From positions 45,783 to 109,782 of the IMG/VR virus record IMGVR_UViG_3300009790_000004: a stretch of 64,000 nt of DNA. One strand, given 5' to 3'. A model generated the notes under the pieces. It ran no database searches. It saw only the letters and a program-made list of their open reading frames with translations, and was not told the DNA's origin. Shown here in pieces: positions 57,301 to 64,000 of this stretch. The translations under genes and the position numbers were made by a program. The stretch comes from a virus. Each line of letters starts with the position of its first letter. Position 1 is the stretch's first letter.

Positions 57301-58686
57301 GACTCTGGAGTTGATATCTGGTCATATGATGCTACAGGAAGTGTATACACTGGTGAATACTTTAAGGTAGATCAGTGGAATCATGGAATGTATGGTGGAG
57401 GTAATAAAGTTATTATTTCTGATGCACAATCAGATGTTATTCCAACAGAATTAACTTCTGATGTTGCTTCTAATGAGACTACTATTTCTGTGGCATCAAC
57501 TAGTCAATTTAATATATTTGAAGGTGCTTTGGTTAGTGCTGCTAATACTGGATATGCTTTTGCTAATAGTGAGATTATCTCTTACACTAGTGTTGGAATT
57601 TCTAGTCTTGGTGGTGTAGTCAGAGGAGCAAATGGAAGTAATTCATTGAATCATATTAAAGGAGATGTTATCTCCAAGTATGAAATGAATGGCGTTTCTT
57701 TAACAAGAATCAATGCCGAGCATGATGTTGAAACTTCTCTTGTTGGAATTGATGAGTATTACATCAAGATTGATAGAGGAAGTAGTAGAGGATCTGACGA
57801 TACTTCTAATGATATTCCACAACTTTCCTTTGCTGAAGAAGCAGCAGGTGGTGGTAACTTCGTTCATGCTTCTAAAAACATTCAGTATGACGCTGTAAGA
57901 CCTTTGTTCAATGCGTCCACCTTTGGATCAACAGATTTCCTTTCTCTTCAATTGAGGAGCACTACGGGTTCATCTGTCAATGGTACTGAAGCATCATTTG
58001 TTGATGCTGGATTTGAGAATATTGGACTTAATAGAATCAATCAATTAGAAAGTACTAGAATTGTTGCTGCTCGAACTAATGAGTCAAGCAATTTAGGTTC
58101 TATTGATAGATCTAAGTCACATCAAATCACTATTGAATTAGATAATGGTGGAGATGATTATAATTCTCCAACTATTAATCTTGAGGGAGCTGCTGCACTA
58201 TTCTATGAAAATAGATTAAATGCACCAATTGAAGATTATTTGATCGATCCTAGAGCGAAGCAAAGATTTAACGATCCACATGCTTCATACTATATGTCAA
58301 ATCCAATCTATATTAAGAACGCTGCAACTTCGTTGAAGGTTCTATTTGATTCTCGTAGACCACCAAGTACTGATTTCAGAGTTCTTTATAGTACTCTAAG
58401 AGCAGATTCTAGTGAAGTTACGCCTGGATTTGAATTATTCCCTGGTTACAGGAACCTCCTAGATATTGATGGAGATGGCATTGGTGATAAGATCATCGAT
58501 GTTAAGAATAATAGTGGTCTACCAGATCTCTATATTCCACCTAATGATACTGTATATCGTGAATATCAGTATACAGTTGATGATCTACCTAGTTTCACTG
58601 GATTCCAAATTAAAATTGTATTCATCGGAACTAATCAGGCTCAATATCCTGTAATTAAAAATCTAAGGGCAATTGCTGTGGCATGA
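51352..58686 (+). CDS. Large DUF4815-type baseplate/tail structural protein
   Basis: 2444 residues. The N-terminus (NVSPYYDDFDSDKGYHRVLF, then PVQARELSTLQSIMQNQVET) matches the DUF4815 proteins of cyanophages that follow gp8. The middle has repeated beta domains. Ten consecutive Pro occur at residues 1584-1593, followed by a repeated V-I-D-R-T / V-V-N-N-I segment that is likely a coiled or stalk element. The C-terminus keeps FDSRRPPSTDFRVLYSTLRA and a final VIKNLRAIAV. It is probably where long or short fibres attach (inference from position after gp8, where T4 has gp9-gp12). Four-base overlap with the next gene. Confidence 0.82.
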   Translation: MPQQTNLNVSPYYDDFDSDKGYHRVLFKPGYPVQARELSTLQSIMQNQVETFGSHMFKEGALVIPGAVTFDGQYYAVQVNPTHLGTDVSVYAKNVIGKRFKGQTSGVTAKVVNYITATTSDRDYDTFYVKYVNSATTGDFSFFQDGEILVAEDSVTYGNTTINKGGTLASTISLNACTTGSAASIDDGVYFIRGSFVKVTKQTIILDQYNQSPSTRVGLQVIESAISAKADDSLYDNAKGFSNFAAPGADRLQIKLTLSKKDITDFDDTDFVEVLRVKEGAIYSLKRDTEYNKIRDYFAKRTYQESGNYVVNPFMVNIADCLNDRLGNDGVYFKGQTTFDGNTPSDNIACLKVSSGLAYVYGYDVDKNAPSIIDFDKPRETQKVTDSSFNFEMGNRFLVNNVTGITTLTNRIDLMGGPHNSATNVAAGTASKIGDAKVYGLSLRDAAYENNGTDWNLYLYDVQTYTTLKLNDNVSAGELNESAFIVGKESGANGFAVSAGAGSSTISVTQTSGFFRPGEKISINGDETVSRTVEQVTPYGINDVYNFAQSGNSFTAGKKLNPIIPVGFGAGNFKIVANGTVTSPRADSFLVWKPGDIFVYESPVNTAGSALNFPTYNVVTEIAADGQSMKVGAMTTVSDVFDGGVKAFDGTCYRGVQDVSVQDSSLISRIPDIGISNVDFGDATLYLSSQVTNESTNALGQLVLPITSVGLDDVTFVAFDQERYSVAYSNGTVQSLTEDQVVISSTSITMYGLTPGQSNVRVNVTVQKSNIKNKVKEYKRCQQTEITRSANKRSGTNAGTSINDGLNHSNLYGIRVQDRDICLNYPDVSDIVAIYESLDTNSPVLDKLTFTSTDDVFTEAIIGEKIIGKVSRAIARVVSVDSGNSQISIVYLTDNKFTLLESLEFEESSAVATVQATTPGKFKDITSSYLLDKGQRNQYYDYSRIVRNAGAFVPHRKILIIYNRYDVPSGDTGDIFTVNSYGAERYKNDIPSIGPTRTPAHDVLDFRPQVSAYNPASATVSPFFYTARDFSGKPDRLLTPNESIVFDYDYYLPRIDKLVLHQNGEFIVIRGTPARQPLPPESQDKTIEIATVLLPAYLKNAEDARVYLKQNRRYTMKDIGQIADRVKNLEEVTTLNLLEKSAEALQIRDAQGYDRFKSGFFVDSFSSWDFMSPSSPAEIDTDLRELRPMREFDSINLQVAPKTDIPVQQLDYSTDFELLDSENTRKTGNLLTLNYEDELYIEQNFATKVNNINPFHVVAYTGEIRLTPAVDNWINTRRTQNTIRNTIGITVFNNQVAANFTVTREGNGGGSATVTTQEIGRTVQRDDIRSENTFIAEENFDPFCRSRNVEFAAVGLKPFTNFYPFFDNVGGIDVIPKLLEIFNVTGSFQIGETIRGTIGATAFEFRLAAPNHKKGPFANPTDTYDVNPYDPSSTLPNGYSQASTVLNIDIVGLCEQAQGAFFGFAPTNMVLRGLTSGAQASVARVRLVSDNFGDLIGAMWIRDPNATPTPQVRIRSGTRDFKLTSSESNATPVPGSTLISSALGRYLATGTTRIVQTDIRITTLETTTITNLSTIDIQRSDPLPPPPPPPPPPVIINNTRVIDRTRTVVNNITNVIDRTVTVVRERNRDPLAQSIITGPEGVWITKLEVYFATVTSGTTPVNIQIRTVELGLPTLNIIHRDAMVTLRPSDITTSDDGSVATTITFPSPVYLDPNAQYAIVLLSDSDEYTVFCGEMGQKALNAQTLPSAQGKIYSQQFAMGSLFKSQNGSTWTPSQFEDMTFKLYRAKFTSSRGLLTFYNPPIEPNNGQLPPLNFNPIIGLPKKAKIGITTTTNAGLIGTVFTQGRKISESNETYRYAYVDGQGGPVDGAPGILTGGKGYGTPSNPVGTYNITGDGSGLTLNVTVSAGLSAITAATVAVDGNGYKVGDVVGLVTADVGGAGAGARVAISTIAGVDTLYLTNVQAQEFDVTSNDLTYVHSTGTVIDSGVDIWSYDATGSVYTGEYFKVDQWNHGMYGGGNKVIISDAQSDVIPTELTSDVASNETTISVASTSQFNIFEGALVSAANTGYAFANSEIISYTSVGISSLGGVVRGANGSNSLNHIKGDVISKYEMNGVSLTRINAEHDVETSLVGIDEYYIKIDRGSSRGSDDTSNDIPQLSFAEEAAGGGNFVHASKNIQYDAVRPLFNASTFGSTDFLSLQLRSTTGSSVNGTEASFVDAGFENIGLNRINQLESTRIVAARTNESSNLGSIDRSKSHQITIELDNGGDDYNSPTINLEGAAALFYENRLNAPIEDYLIDPRAKQRFNDPHASYYMSNPIYIKNAATSLKVLFDSRRPPSTDFRVLYSTLRADSSEVTPGFELFPGYRNLLDIDGDGIGDKIIDVKNNSGLPDLYIPPNDTVYREYQYTVDDLPSFTGFQIKIVFIGTNQAQYPVIKNLRAIAVA

Positions 58687-58892
58687 CGAATTCATTGATA
58701 CCCGTTGAGGGACATCCTAATATGGCTAGAGATAAGAATACTGGAGCTATCATAAACACTGATAGCTCCGCTTATGCTTCTTATCACCAAAGACAATCTC
58801 AAAGGAAAATGGAGAGACAAGAAATTGATGAAATGAAAAAGGATATAAACGAAATTAAGGGTATGCTCTTAAAGATTGCTGAAAAATTATGA
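58683..58892 (+). CDS. Small virion-associated protein with C-terminal coiled coil
   Basis: 69 residues: MTNSLIPVEGHPNMARDKNT followed by a polar segment and a charged helix (MERQEIDEMKKDINEIKGML) with heptad character. It resembles small proteins found after the DUF4815 gene in other cyanophages. It overlaps both neighbours by 4 bases. Confidence 0.68.
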   Translation: MTNSLIPVEGHPNMARDKNTGAIINTDSSAYASYHQRQSQRKMERQEIDEMKKDINEIKGMLLKIAEKL

Positions 58893-59053
58893 GTAAGAAT
58901 CCACATTCAGAATTTTTAAAATATCATGGTTTTACTGAGGTTCAAGCACCAGTTAAATCAGAAACTGACATGGCAGCATTGAAATCTGAGATGGCAGAAA
59001 TTAAGATGACCATGCTTCAAGTATTGCAGGAGTTGAGGAAACTAAATACATAA
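58889..59053 (+). CDS. 54-residue helical protein, unknown function
   Basis: MSKNPHSEFLKYHGFTEVQA then a coiled-coil-like KSEMAEIKMTMLQVLQELRK. Probably partners with the preceding coiled-coil protein (inference). A late promoter box lies inside its last codons. Confidence 0.6.
   Translation: MSKNPHSEFLKYHGFTEVQAPVKSETDMAALKSEMAEIKMTMLQVLQELRKLNT
59042..59048 (+). promoter_or_regulatory. Late promoter box CTAAATA
   Basis: CTAAATAC is 29 bases before the ATG at 59078 and within the end of the preceding gene. Confidence 0.55.
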
Positions 59054-59077
59054 TAGGATAATCCGTGTTGATAACAG

Positions 59078-59416
59078 ATGGCAGTCTACATAGCTAACCT
59101 TCAAATTGAGGCAGGTGTAGATTTCCAGCATGCTTTCAGTTTGGGTGACAGTGATACAGGTACATTTTTGAACCTTAATAATTATACCGTTACCTCCCAA
59201 ATGAGAAAGTGGGCTGGATCAAGTTCAGCTGTTTCTTTTGCATCCACAGTTAGCGACGCTGATAATGGTCAACTCCAAATTTCTTTGGGTTCGACTGTAA
59301 CTGTTGATATAAAACCTGGGCGTTATGTATATGATGTTCTTTTGGAAGACGCTGGAGGTTATAAGTATAAAGTCGTTGAAGGAATGATCCTAGTCAGAGT
59401 AGGAGTCACAAGGTAA
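59078..59416 (+). CDS. Small structural (tail/fibre-associated) protein
   Basis: 112 residues, beta-rich: MAVYIANLQIEAGVDFQHAF, NNYTVTSQMRKWAGSSSA, GRYVYDVLLEDAGGYKYKVV. This pattern occurs in T4-type cyanophage virion proteins next to fibre genes. Four bases separate it from the next gene. Specific role unknown. Confidence 0.7.
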   Translation: MAVYIANLQIEAGVDFQHAFSLGDSDTGTFLNLNNYTVTSQMRKWAGSSSAVSFASTVSDADNGQLQISLGSTVTVDIKPGRYVYDVLLEDAGGYKYKVVEGMILVRVGVTR

Positions 59417-59419
59417 ATC

Positions 59420-59632
59420 ATGCCATCTCTAAGAATAGGCACAGGTAATCAAGTAAAAGTAATCGCTAGTGGATCTCTTGGTGGAGGTTCTGGTGGTCGC
59501 TTGTCTTTATTATCTGATGTTAATGCAAGCAATCTTCAAGACGGAAGTTTGCTGGTTTACGATGCTGCTACAAGTAACTTCGTAACAACAAAAGAATTTC
59601 CCTCTGCAATAATTGATGGAGGTCTCTACTAA
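59420..59632 (+). CDS. Small Gly/Ser-rich structural protein
   Basis: 70 residues: MPSLRIGTGNQVKVIASGSL then a Gly-Ser stretch and LLSDVNASNLQDGSLLVYDA, a segment common at the start of cyanophage fibre proteins. It overlaps the long fibre gene by one base and may act as its adaptor. Confidence 0.66.
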   Translation: MPSLRIGTGNQVKVIASGSLGGGSGGRLSLLSDVNASNLQDGSLLVYDAATSNFVTTKEFPSAIIDGGLY

Positions 59633-62600
59633 TGGCAGCTACCCTATTATTAAAACGAACTTTAGGAACTTCACCTCCAAATATAGCACCAGTTGGTACT
59701 GGTGTATCTTTTGGTGAGCTCGTTTATACTTACGATACCAGCAATGTTGGTGCAGGTAAGTCGTACAAGAAACTTTATATTGGTAACCCAGCTGGTCCTA
59801 CAGCGACTCCTATTGTAATTGGTGGTGAATATTATACTAGCTTAATTCCAGAAAGTCCTGCTAATTTTGGTAACCCAGAAGCATCCAAGGCAGTTATTTT
59901 GGATGCTAATGCTAAGGTTAAGTCATGGGCTGTTGCTGATGATTTCCACAATGCTGGTGTAGGTACTAATGTAGGCGATTTCTATGTTGGTGGTAACTTA
60001 AATGTTACTGGAGATTTAGTATATGACGAAGTAACTGGTAGAAATATTAATATTACAGGTGTTGGTACAATTGCCACCATCTTCAATACTAAAGCAACCA
60101 TTGTTGATGGTGCAATTGACAATCTGTTTACTGTATCAGGACTTGTTACCACTCTGACTGGTACAAGTGCTAATTACACTCAGGTTAATGTAGGACATGC
60201 TCTTACTGCTAATAATGTAGAGATTAGTGGCATAGCTACGCTTTCTAATAATCTTGACTTTTCTAGAAATCTAATTAAGATTGGTCGTGAGACCGCATCT
60301 GGTATCAGTAGTGCTGATGGATCAATATTCATTGGTGACTATGTTGCTGCTGGTATGGGTCAATCGACTGCAAACAGACGCAATATTGCTATTGGTGCTA
60401 GTGCATTACAATTTGGTGGACAGGGAAATAATGCTGATGAGTTAGAGTCTACTATTGCAATTGGTAATTTTGCAGGATGGAGACTTCAGGGTAAACATAA
60501 CTTGATGATCGGTGATAAAGTAGGTTATGCTTTATCATCTAGTGGTAACGATGAGAACATTGCTCTTGGTAATCAAGCAATGTATGGTGACACCTATCCT
60601 GTTGTGGATGGTGTTACATTAAGTATTGCAGTTGGTGATCAAACTGCTATTGCTAACCACGACGAATCTACTGGAGTAACAGAAACTAGTGGATCAGGTG
60701 ATGGTTTAATTGTTAGACTTCAGACTGATGGAACTGGTAAAGTTTCAGGAATTTCAGTAGTATCTCCTGGCGATGGATATGTTTTAAATGACACCTTCAC
60801 TATACCATTTGGATTCCAAACTCTTACTGGTACTGTAAGTAGTATTAATGGTCACTGGTTAAGTGGTGGTACTGGAACTAGACAGCAAAGTAAAAACATT
60901 GCTATAGGTCCATATGCACTATTCAGTGTAGATGGTAGTAAGAATATTGCAATTGGTTATTCTGCTGGTGATACTACAACTGGCGATGGTAATGTCATAA
61001 TTGGTTATGAGCAAGAACCTGCTCTACCTGATCAGAATAATCAGTTAGTTATTGGTACACAGAACCTTAAATGGATTTCTGGTAACAGCGATGGCTGGGT
61101 TGGTATTGGAACTACAACGCCAACAGCTCTCCTCGATGTAGATGGTGATGTTAATATTACTGGTGTTGCTACTGTTCCTCAGTTAGATGTTAACGATTTA
61201 GGTATTGAAGATATCAAAGTCACTGCTGGTTTAGCAACAGACTTTGCAATTACTAATGCTAAGATCCAATCTGGTATTATCACAGATACAGTTGGTACTT
61301 GTGCTACCATCACGAATATTGATGTAGATAATTTTGATGCATTAACATTTAAATTAACTGCTGGTATCATTACATCTCAAGTTGGTACTTATGCTACCAT
61401 TACTGTATTTGATACAGAAACAGCAGACCTAGAAGATGTAAAGATTACCTCTGGTATTATTACATCTCAAGTTGGTACTTATGGTACTATCACTACCTTT
61501 GATAGTGATGACGCAGATATCAATGTACTGAAGACTGTAACTGGTGTTGTAACATCTCTTGCTGGTTTTGGTGTAACTTATAATACAGCAGACTTTGAGT
61601 TTCTTGATGCTTCTGATATCAAGATTACTACTGGTTTAGTAACATCTTTAGTTGGTACATATGTAACTTTCCAAGATGCTGACTTCCAAGACGATGTTCG
61701 TGTTGGTGGTGCTCTTACTGTTGTAGGAGATCTTACTGTTCAGGGTAATACTAGTTTTGTTCAGTCTCAAGTAATTCAGGTTACTGATAAGAATATTGAA
61801 CTAGGTTTTAGTTCAACAGGTAATCATGCCAATGCTTCTGCCGATAACGGTGGTATAATCCTTAAAGGAACTACAGATAAAACTATCCTGTATGATCAAT
61901 CAAGAGAATCATGGGAGTCAAATCTTAAGTTCAATCCTTCTGCTGATGATACTCTTGACATAGGTGAACCAAATGTACAGTGGAGAGATATTTACATTGA
62001 TGGTACTGCACATTTAGATGCTGCGGACATTTTAGACGCTAAGATAACTGCTGGTGTTGTAACTGATATTGTTGGTACTCATGCAACTATTACTGTTGCT
62101 GATTTTGAACAAGCAGATATAGTTACTGCCACCATTCAATCTGGTATAGTAACTGATATTAATGTTTCTACTGCTGCTACTATTAACACATCTGATCTGG
62201 CTGATGCAGATATTAAGAGTGCTAAAATTACAGCTGGTATTATCACATCGATAGTTGGTACTTATGGTACTATCACAACTCTTGATGTAGAGACATTAGA
62301 TGCTCAAAATATAAACATTACTGGAGTTGCTGTAACTGACATTGTTGGTAGTGCAGCGACTATAACAACTATTGATACAGATAATCTTGATGCAGTTAAT
62401 GCTAAGATTACTGTTGGTATCATTACTGATATTATCGGTGTTGCTGCTACATTTACTGATGTTAATATTACTAGTGATTTCAGAGTTGGTGGTGCATCTA
62501 CTTTCGTTGGTAATGTCACTTTCCAAGGTGGAGTAATTGGTCTTGGTGATTCTACTAGCGATGCTATTGTATTCAATGCTGACATCGATTCTAGTTTCAT

Positions 62601-64000
62601 TCCTGATGATGACGATACTTATAACCTTGGTGCTCCTACTCAAGAATGGAAGGATCTTTACATTGATGGTACAGCACATTTAGATGCTGCTGATATTTTA
62701 GATGCTAAAGTCACTGCTGGTGTCATAACTTCACTGGTTGGTACTTATGCTACTATTACAACTGCACATGTCAATACTTTAAGTGCTGATAGTTTAGCCT
62801 TGACTGGGTTAGCAGTTACTGATGTCGTTGTCGCTACTGCAGCAACCTTCACAGGTGTCATTGATGTTAATAATGCAGATATTGTAAACATTAAGATTGG
62901 TGCTGGTTATGTAACTTCACTATATGACTCCACTGGAGTTGTTGGTGTTAATACTCAGCATATGTTGAGTACTAATAATGCTGGAGAACTAGTATGGAAG
63001 GAACCTGCACAGATTGGTATATCAACATTAAACCCTGCAGATGATGTATGGTTTGTTGACACTCATGGTGTTGATGATAATGAAGTTTCTCGTGGTCGTA
63101 GTGCTGATAGACCATTTAGATCCGTTCGTTATGCATTACAAAGAATTTCTAATAGGTATGACCATACCTACAATGGTGGTACTGCTTTAAACGCAGTTAA
63201 TATTCAGAGTGGTTCTTTTGCTGGTAATCAATGGTCTCCTAATGCAGCAGAATATGATGCTCAATACGGTAGATTAACTCTAACAGGTGCTGCTAACCAC
63301 CAGTTGACAACTGGTGATACTATCACCCTTGATAATAATTCATTATCATTCACCTGTAATATGGATAACAATGCGACTTCGCATACTTATCCTCGTGCTA
63401 CTGATCCTATTGCTGGTGTAACAACTGCTGTTACTGTACTAAGCACTCAATCATTCTACATTAATGTCAATGTTGCTGCTAATGCTATAGGAGTTAATGA
63501 GACATTGAATATTGGTGGTGGTGTTTATGAAGAGACATTCCCACTATATGTTCCTGAAGGTGTTACTGTTAAGGGTAATGGTCTTCGTGCTACTAAGGTT
63601 AAACCAACTTCTGCTACTAAGCAAAAGGATGCATTCTTATTAAACGATAGATCAGTTGTTGAAGACTTAACTATTGCTGATATGTTCTTCAACACATCAG
63701 CTAACGAAGGTTTTGCATTCAAGTATCAACCTGGTATTGCTATTACTAGCAGATCTCCATATGTTCAGCGTGTAACTGTATACAACAAAGGAAGTAATAT
63801 TACTGCAGGTGATCCATATGGTTATGGTTCTGCAGATTCTAACCCATCATCCTACATTGCTGGTGGTGGTGCTTATATAGATGGTTCTCAGGTGGCATCA
63901 GGATCGCTTGAGGCAGCGATGTTGTTCAATGAGGTTACATTCATTGTTCCTAACAGTCAGGGTGTTGTAATGACCAACGGTGCTCGTGTAGAGTACCTAA
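59632..64000 (+). CDS. Long tail fibre protein, 3' end beyond the window
   Basis: The frame runs open from ATG at 59632 to the window end (at least 1456 residues). It begins MAATLLLKRTLGTSPPNIAP. A shaft of ~25-residue repeats of the form KITAGIITS.VGT.ATIT spans about 61160-62870. Two near copies of YIDGTAHLDAADILDAK frame part of it. Then comes a beta-helix entry motif (RSADRPFRSVRYALQRISNR), as in the 1748-aa fibre, and a YPR repeat at about 63278-63480 like those of the giant protein. Likely a long tail fibre; the receptor-binding end is not seen. Confidence 0.78.
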   Translation, partial: MAATLLLKRTLGTSPPNIAPVGTGVSFGELVYTYDTSNVGAGKSYKKLYIGNPAGPTATPIVIGGEYYTSLIPESPANFGNPEASKAVILDANAKVKSWAVADDFHNAGVGTNVGDFYVGGNLNVTGDLVYDEVTGRNINITGVGTIATIFNTKATIVDGAIDNLFTVSGLVTTLTGTSANYTQVNVGHALTANNVEISGIATLSNNLDFSRNLIKIGRETASGISSADGSIFIGDYVAAGMGQSTANRRNIAIGASALQFGGQGNNADELESTIAIGNFAGWRLQGKHNLMIGDKVGYALSSSGNDENIALGNQAMYGDTYPVVDGVTLSIAVGDQTAIANHDESTGVTETSGSGDGLIVRLQTDGTGKVSGISVVSPGDGYVLNDTFTIPFGFQTLTGTVSSINGHWLSGGTGTRQQSKNIAIGPYALFSVDGSKNIAIGYSAGDTTTGDGNVIIGYEQEPALPDQNNQLVIGTQNLKWISGNSDGWVGIGTTTPTALLDVDGDVNITGVATVPQLDVNDLGIEDIKVTAGLATDFAITNAKIQSGIITDTVGTCATITNIDVDNFDALTFKLTAGIITSQVGTYATITVFDTETADLEDVKITSGIITSQVGTYGTITTFDSDDADINVLKTVTGVVTSLAGFGVTYNTADFEFLDASDIKITTGLVTSLVGTYVTFQDADFQDDVRVGGALTVVGDLTVQGNTSFVQSQVIQVTDKNIELGFSSTGNHANASADNGGIILKGTTDKTILYDQSRESWESNLKFNPSADDTLDIGEPNVQWRDIYIDGTAHLDAADILDAKITAGVVTDIVGTHATITVADFEQADIVTATIQSGIVTDINVSTAATINTSDLADADIKSAKITAGIITSIVGTYGTITTLDVETLDAQNINITGVAVTDIVGSAATITTIDTDNLDAVNAKITVGIITDIIGVAATFTDVNITSDFRVGGASTFVGNVTFQGGVIGLGDSTSDAIVFNADIDSSFIPDDDDTYNLGAPTQEWKDLYIDGTAHLDAADILDAKVTAGVITSLVGTYATITTAHVNTLSADSLALTGLAVTDVVVATAATFTGVIDVNNADIVNIKIGAGYVTSLYDSTGVVGVNTQHMLSTNNAGELVWKEPAQIGISTLNPADDVWFVDTHGVDDNEVSRGRSADRPFRSVRYALQRISNRYDHTYNGGTALNAVNIQSGSFAGNQWSPNAAEYDAQYGRLTLTGAANHQLTTGDTITLDNNSLSFTCNMDNNATSHTYPRATDPIAGVTTAVTVLSTQSFYINVNVAANAIGVNETLNIGGGVYEETFPLYVPEGVTVKGNGLRATKVKPTSATKQKDAFLLNDRSVVEDLTIADMFFNTSANEGFAFKYQPGIAITSRSPYVQRVTVYNKGSNITAGDPYGYGSADSNPSSYIAGGGAYIDGSQVASGSLEAAMLFNEVTFIVPNSQGVVMTNGARVEYL
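61160..62870 (+). repeat. Fibre shaft of ~25-residue repeats
   Basis: About twelve repeats with the core (K/T)(I/V)T(A/S/T)G(I/V/L)(I/V)T...VGT.(A/G)T(I/F). A framing block (DIGEPNVQWRDIYIDGTAHL and NLGAPTQEWKDLYIDGTAHL) occurs twice. The regular spacing and Gly-Thr turns suggest a trimeric beta-type shaft. Confidence 0.68.
63278..63480 (+). repeat. Single copy of the YPR repeat outside the giant gene
   Basis: It reads LTTGDTITLDNNSLSFTCNM...TSHTYPRATDPIAGVTTAVTV, closest to repeats 1 and 11 of the giant protein. The flanking ALNAVNIQSGS also matches the sequence before those repeats. Confidence 0.75.

Overview
The window looks like part of the genome of a T4-like myovirus that infects marine picocyanobacteria (a Synechococcus or Prochlorococcus cyanomyovirus). 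It is AT-rich and tightly packed, and most genes are on the + strand with overlapping stops and starts. It carries the end of a TalC-type transaldolase, a PsbN-like photosystem II protein, a UvsW-like helicase, and a baseplate run of gp25, gp6, a giant protein in the gp7 position, gp8 and a DUF4815-type protein. Late genes follow T4-type TATAAATA/CTAAATA boxes and early genes follow sigma70-type TATAAT boxes.

Layout. 1-1658: talC end, a small protein, a 2-oxoglutarate/Fe(II) oxygenase and a nitrilase-family amidohydrolase. 1673-4690: late genes for exported or virion proteins, including a convergent pair whose coding regions overlap by 251 bp, and a divergent late-promoter hub. 4723-14510: three fibre-type proteins: a 1748-aa beta-helix protein ending in an S74 self-cleaving chaperone, a 933-aa fibre, and a Gly-rich protein with collagen-like Gly-Thr-Pro repeats. 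14519-15118: a prolyl-hydroxylase-like oxygenase directly behind the collagen-like fibre. 15182-20149: a ligase-superfamily nucleotidyltransferase-like protein, two flavin-halogenase-type proteins (one degenerate), and a cluster of small membrane proteins including the PsbN-like one. 20243-23321: a basic protein, a structured RNA locus, a possible nuclease and a UvsW-like helicase. 23324-28860: about 26 tiny early genes, mostly of unknown function. 28861-29762: a mostly noncoding, promoter-rich region with two small genes. 29763-31100: a glycosyltransferase-like protein and three small genes. 31137-58686: baseplate. 58683-64000: small virion proteins and a long fibre gene that runs off the window.

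Most striking points: (i) the adjacency of a collagen-like fibre and a prolyl-hydroxylase-like enzyme; (ii) the PsbN-like gene; (iii) a 5425-aa baseplate-region protein with a 12-copy YPR repeat array, one further copy of which sits in a separate fibre gene; (iv) a recurrent regulatory cassette (AAGTGTCAC, C-rich hairpin, TATAAT about 30 bp further on) at four loci; (v) a structured RNA of about 160 nt followed by a possible pseudoknot; (vi) an apparent ATA start codon and a Ser-rich C-terminus overprinted on an antisense gene. All function calls come from reading motifs by eye and from remembered family features. No database search was run.
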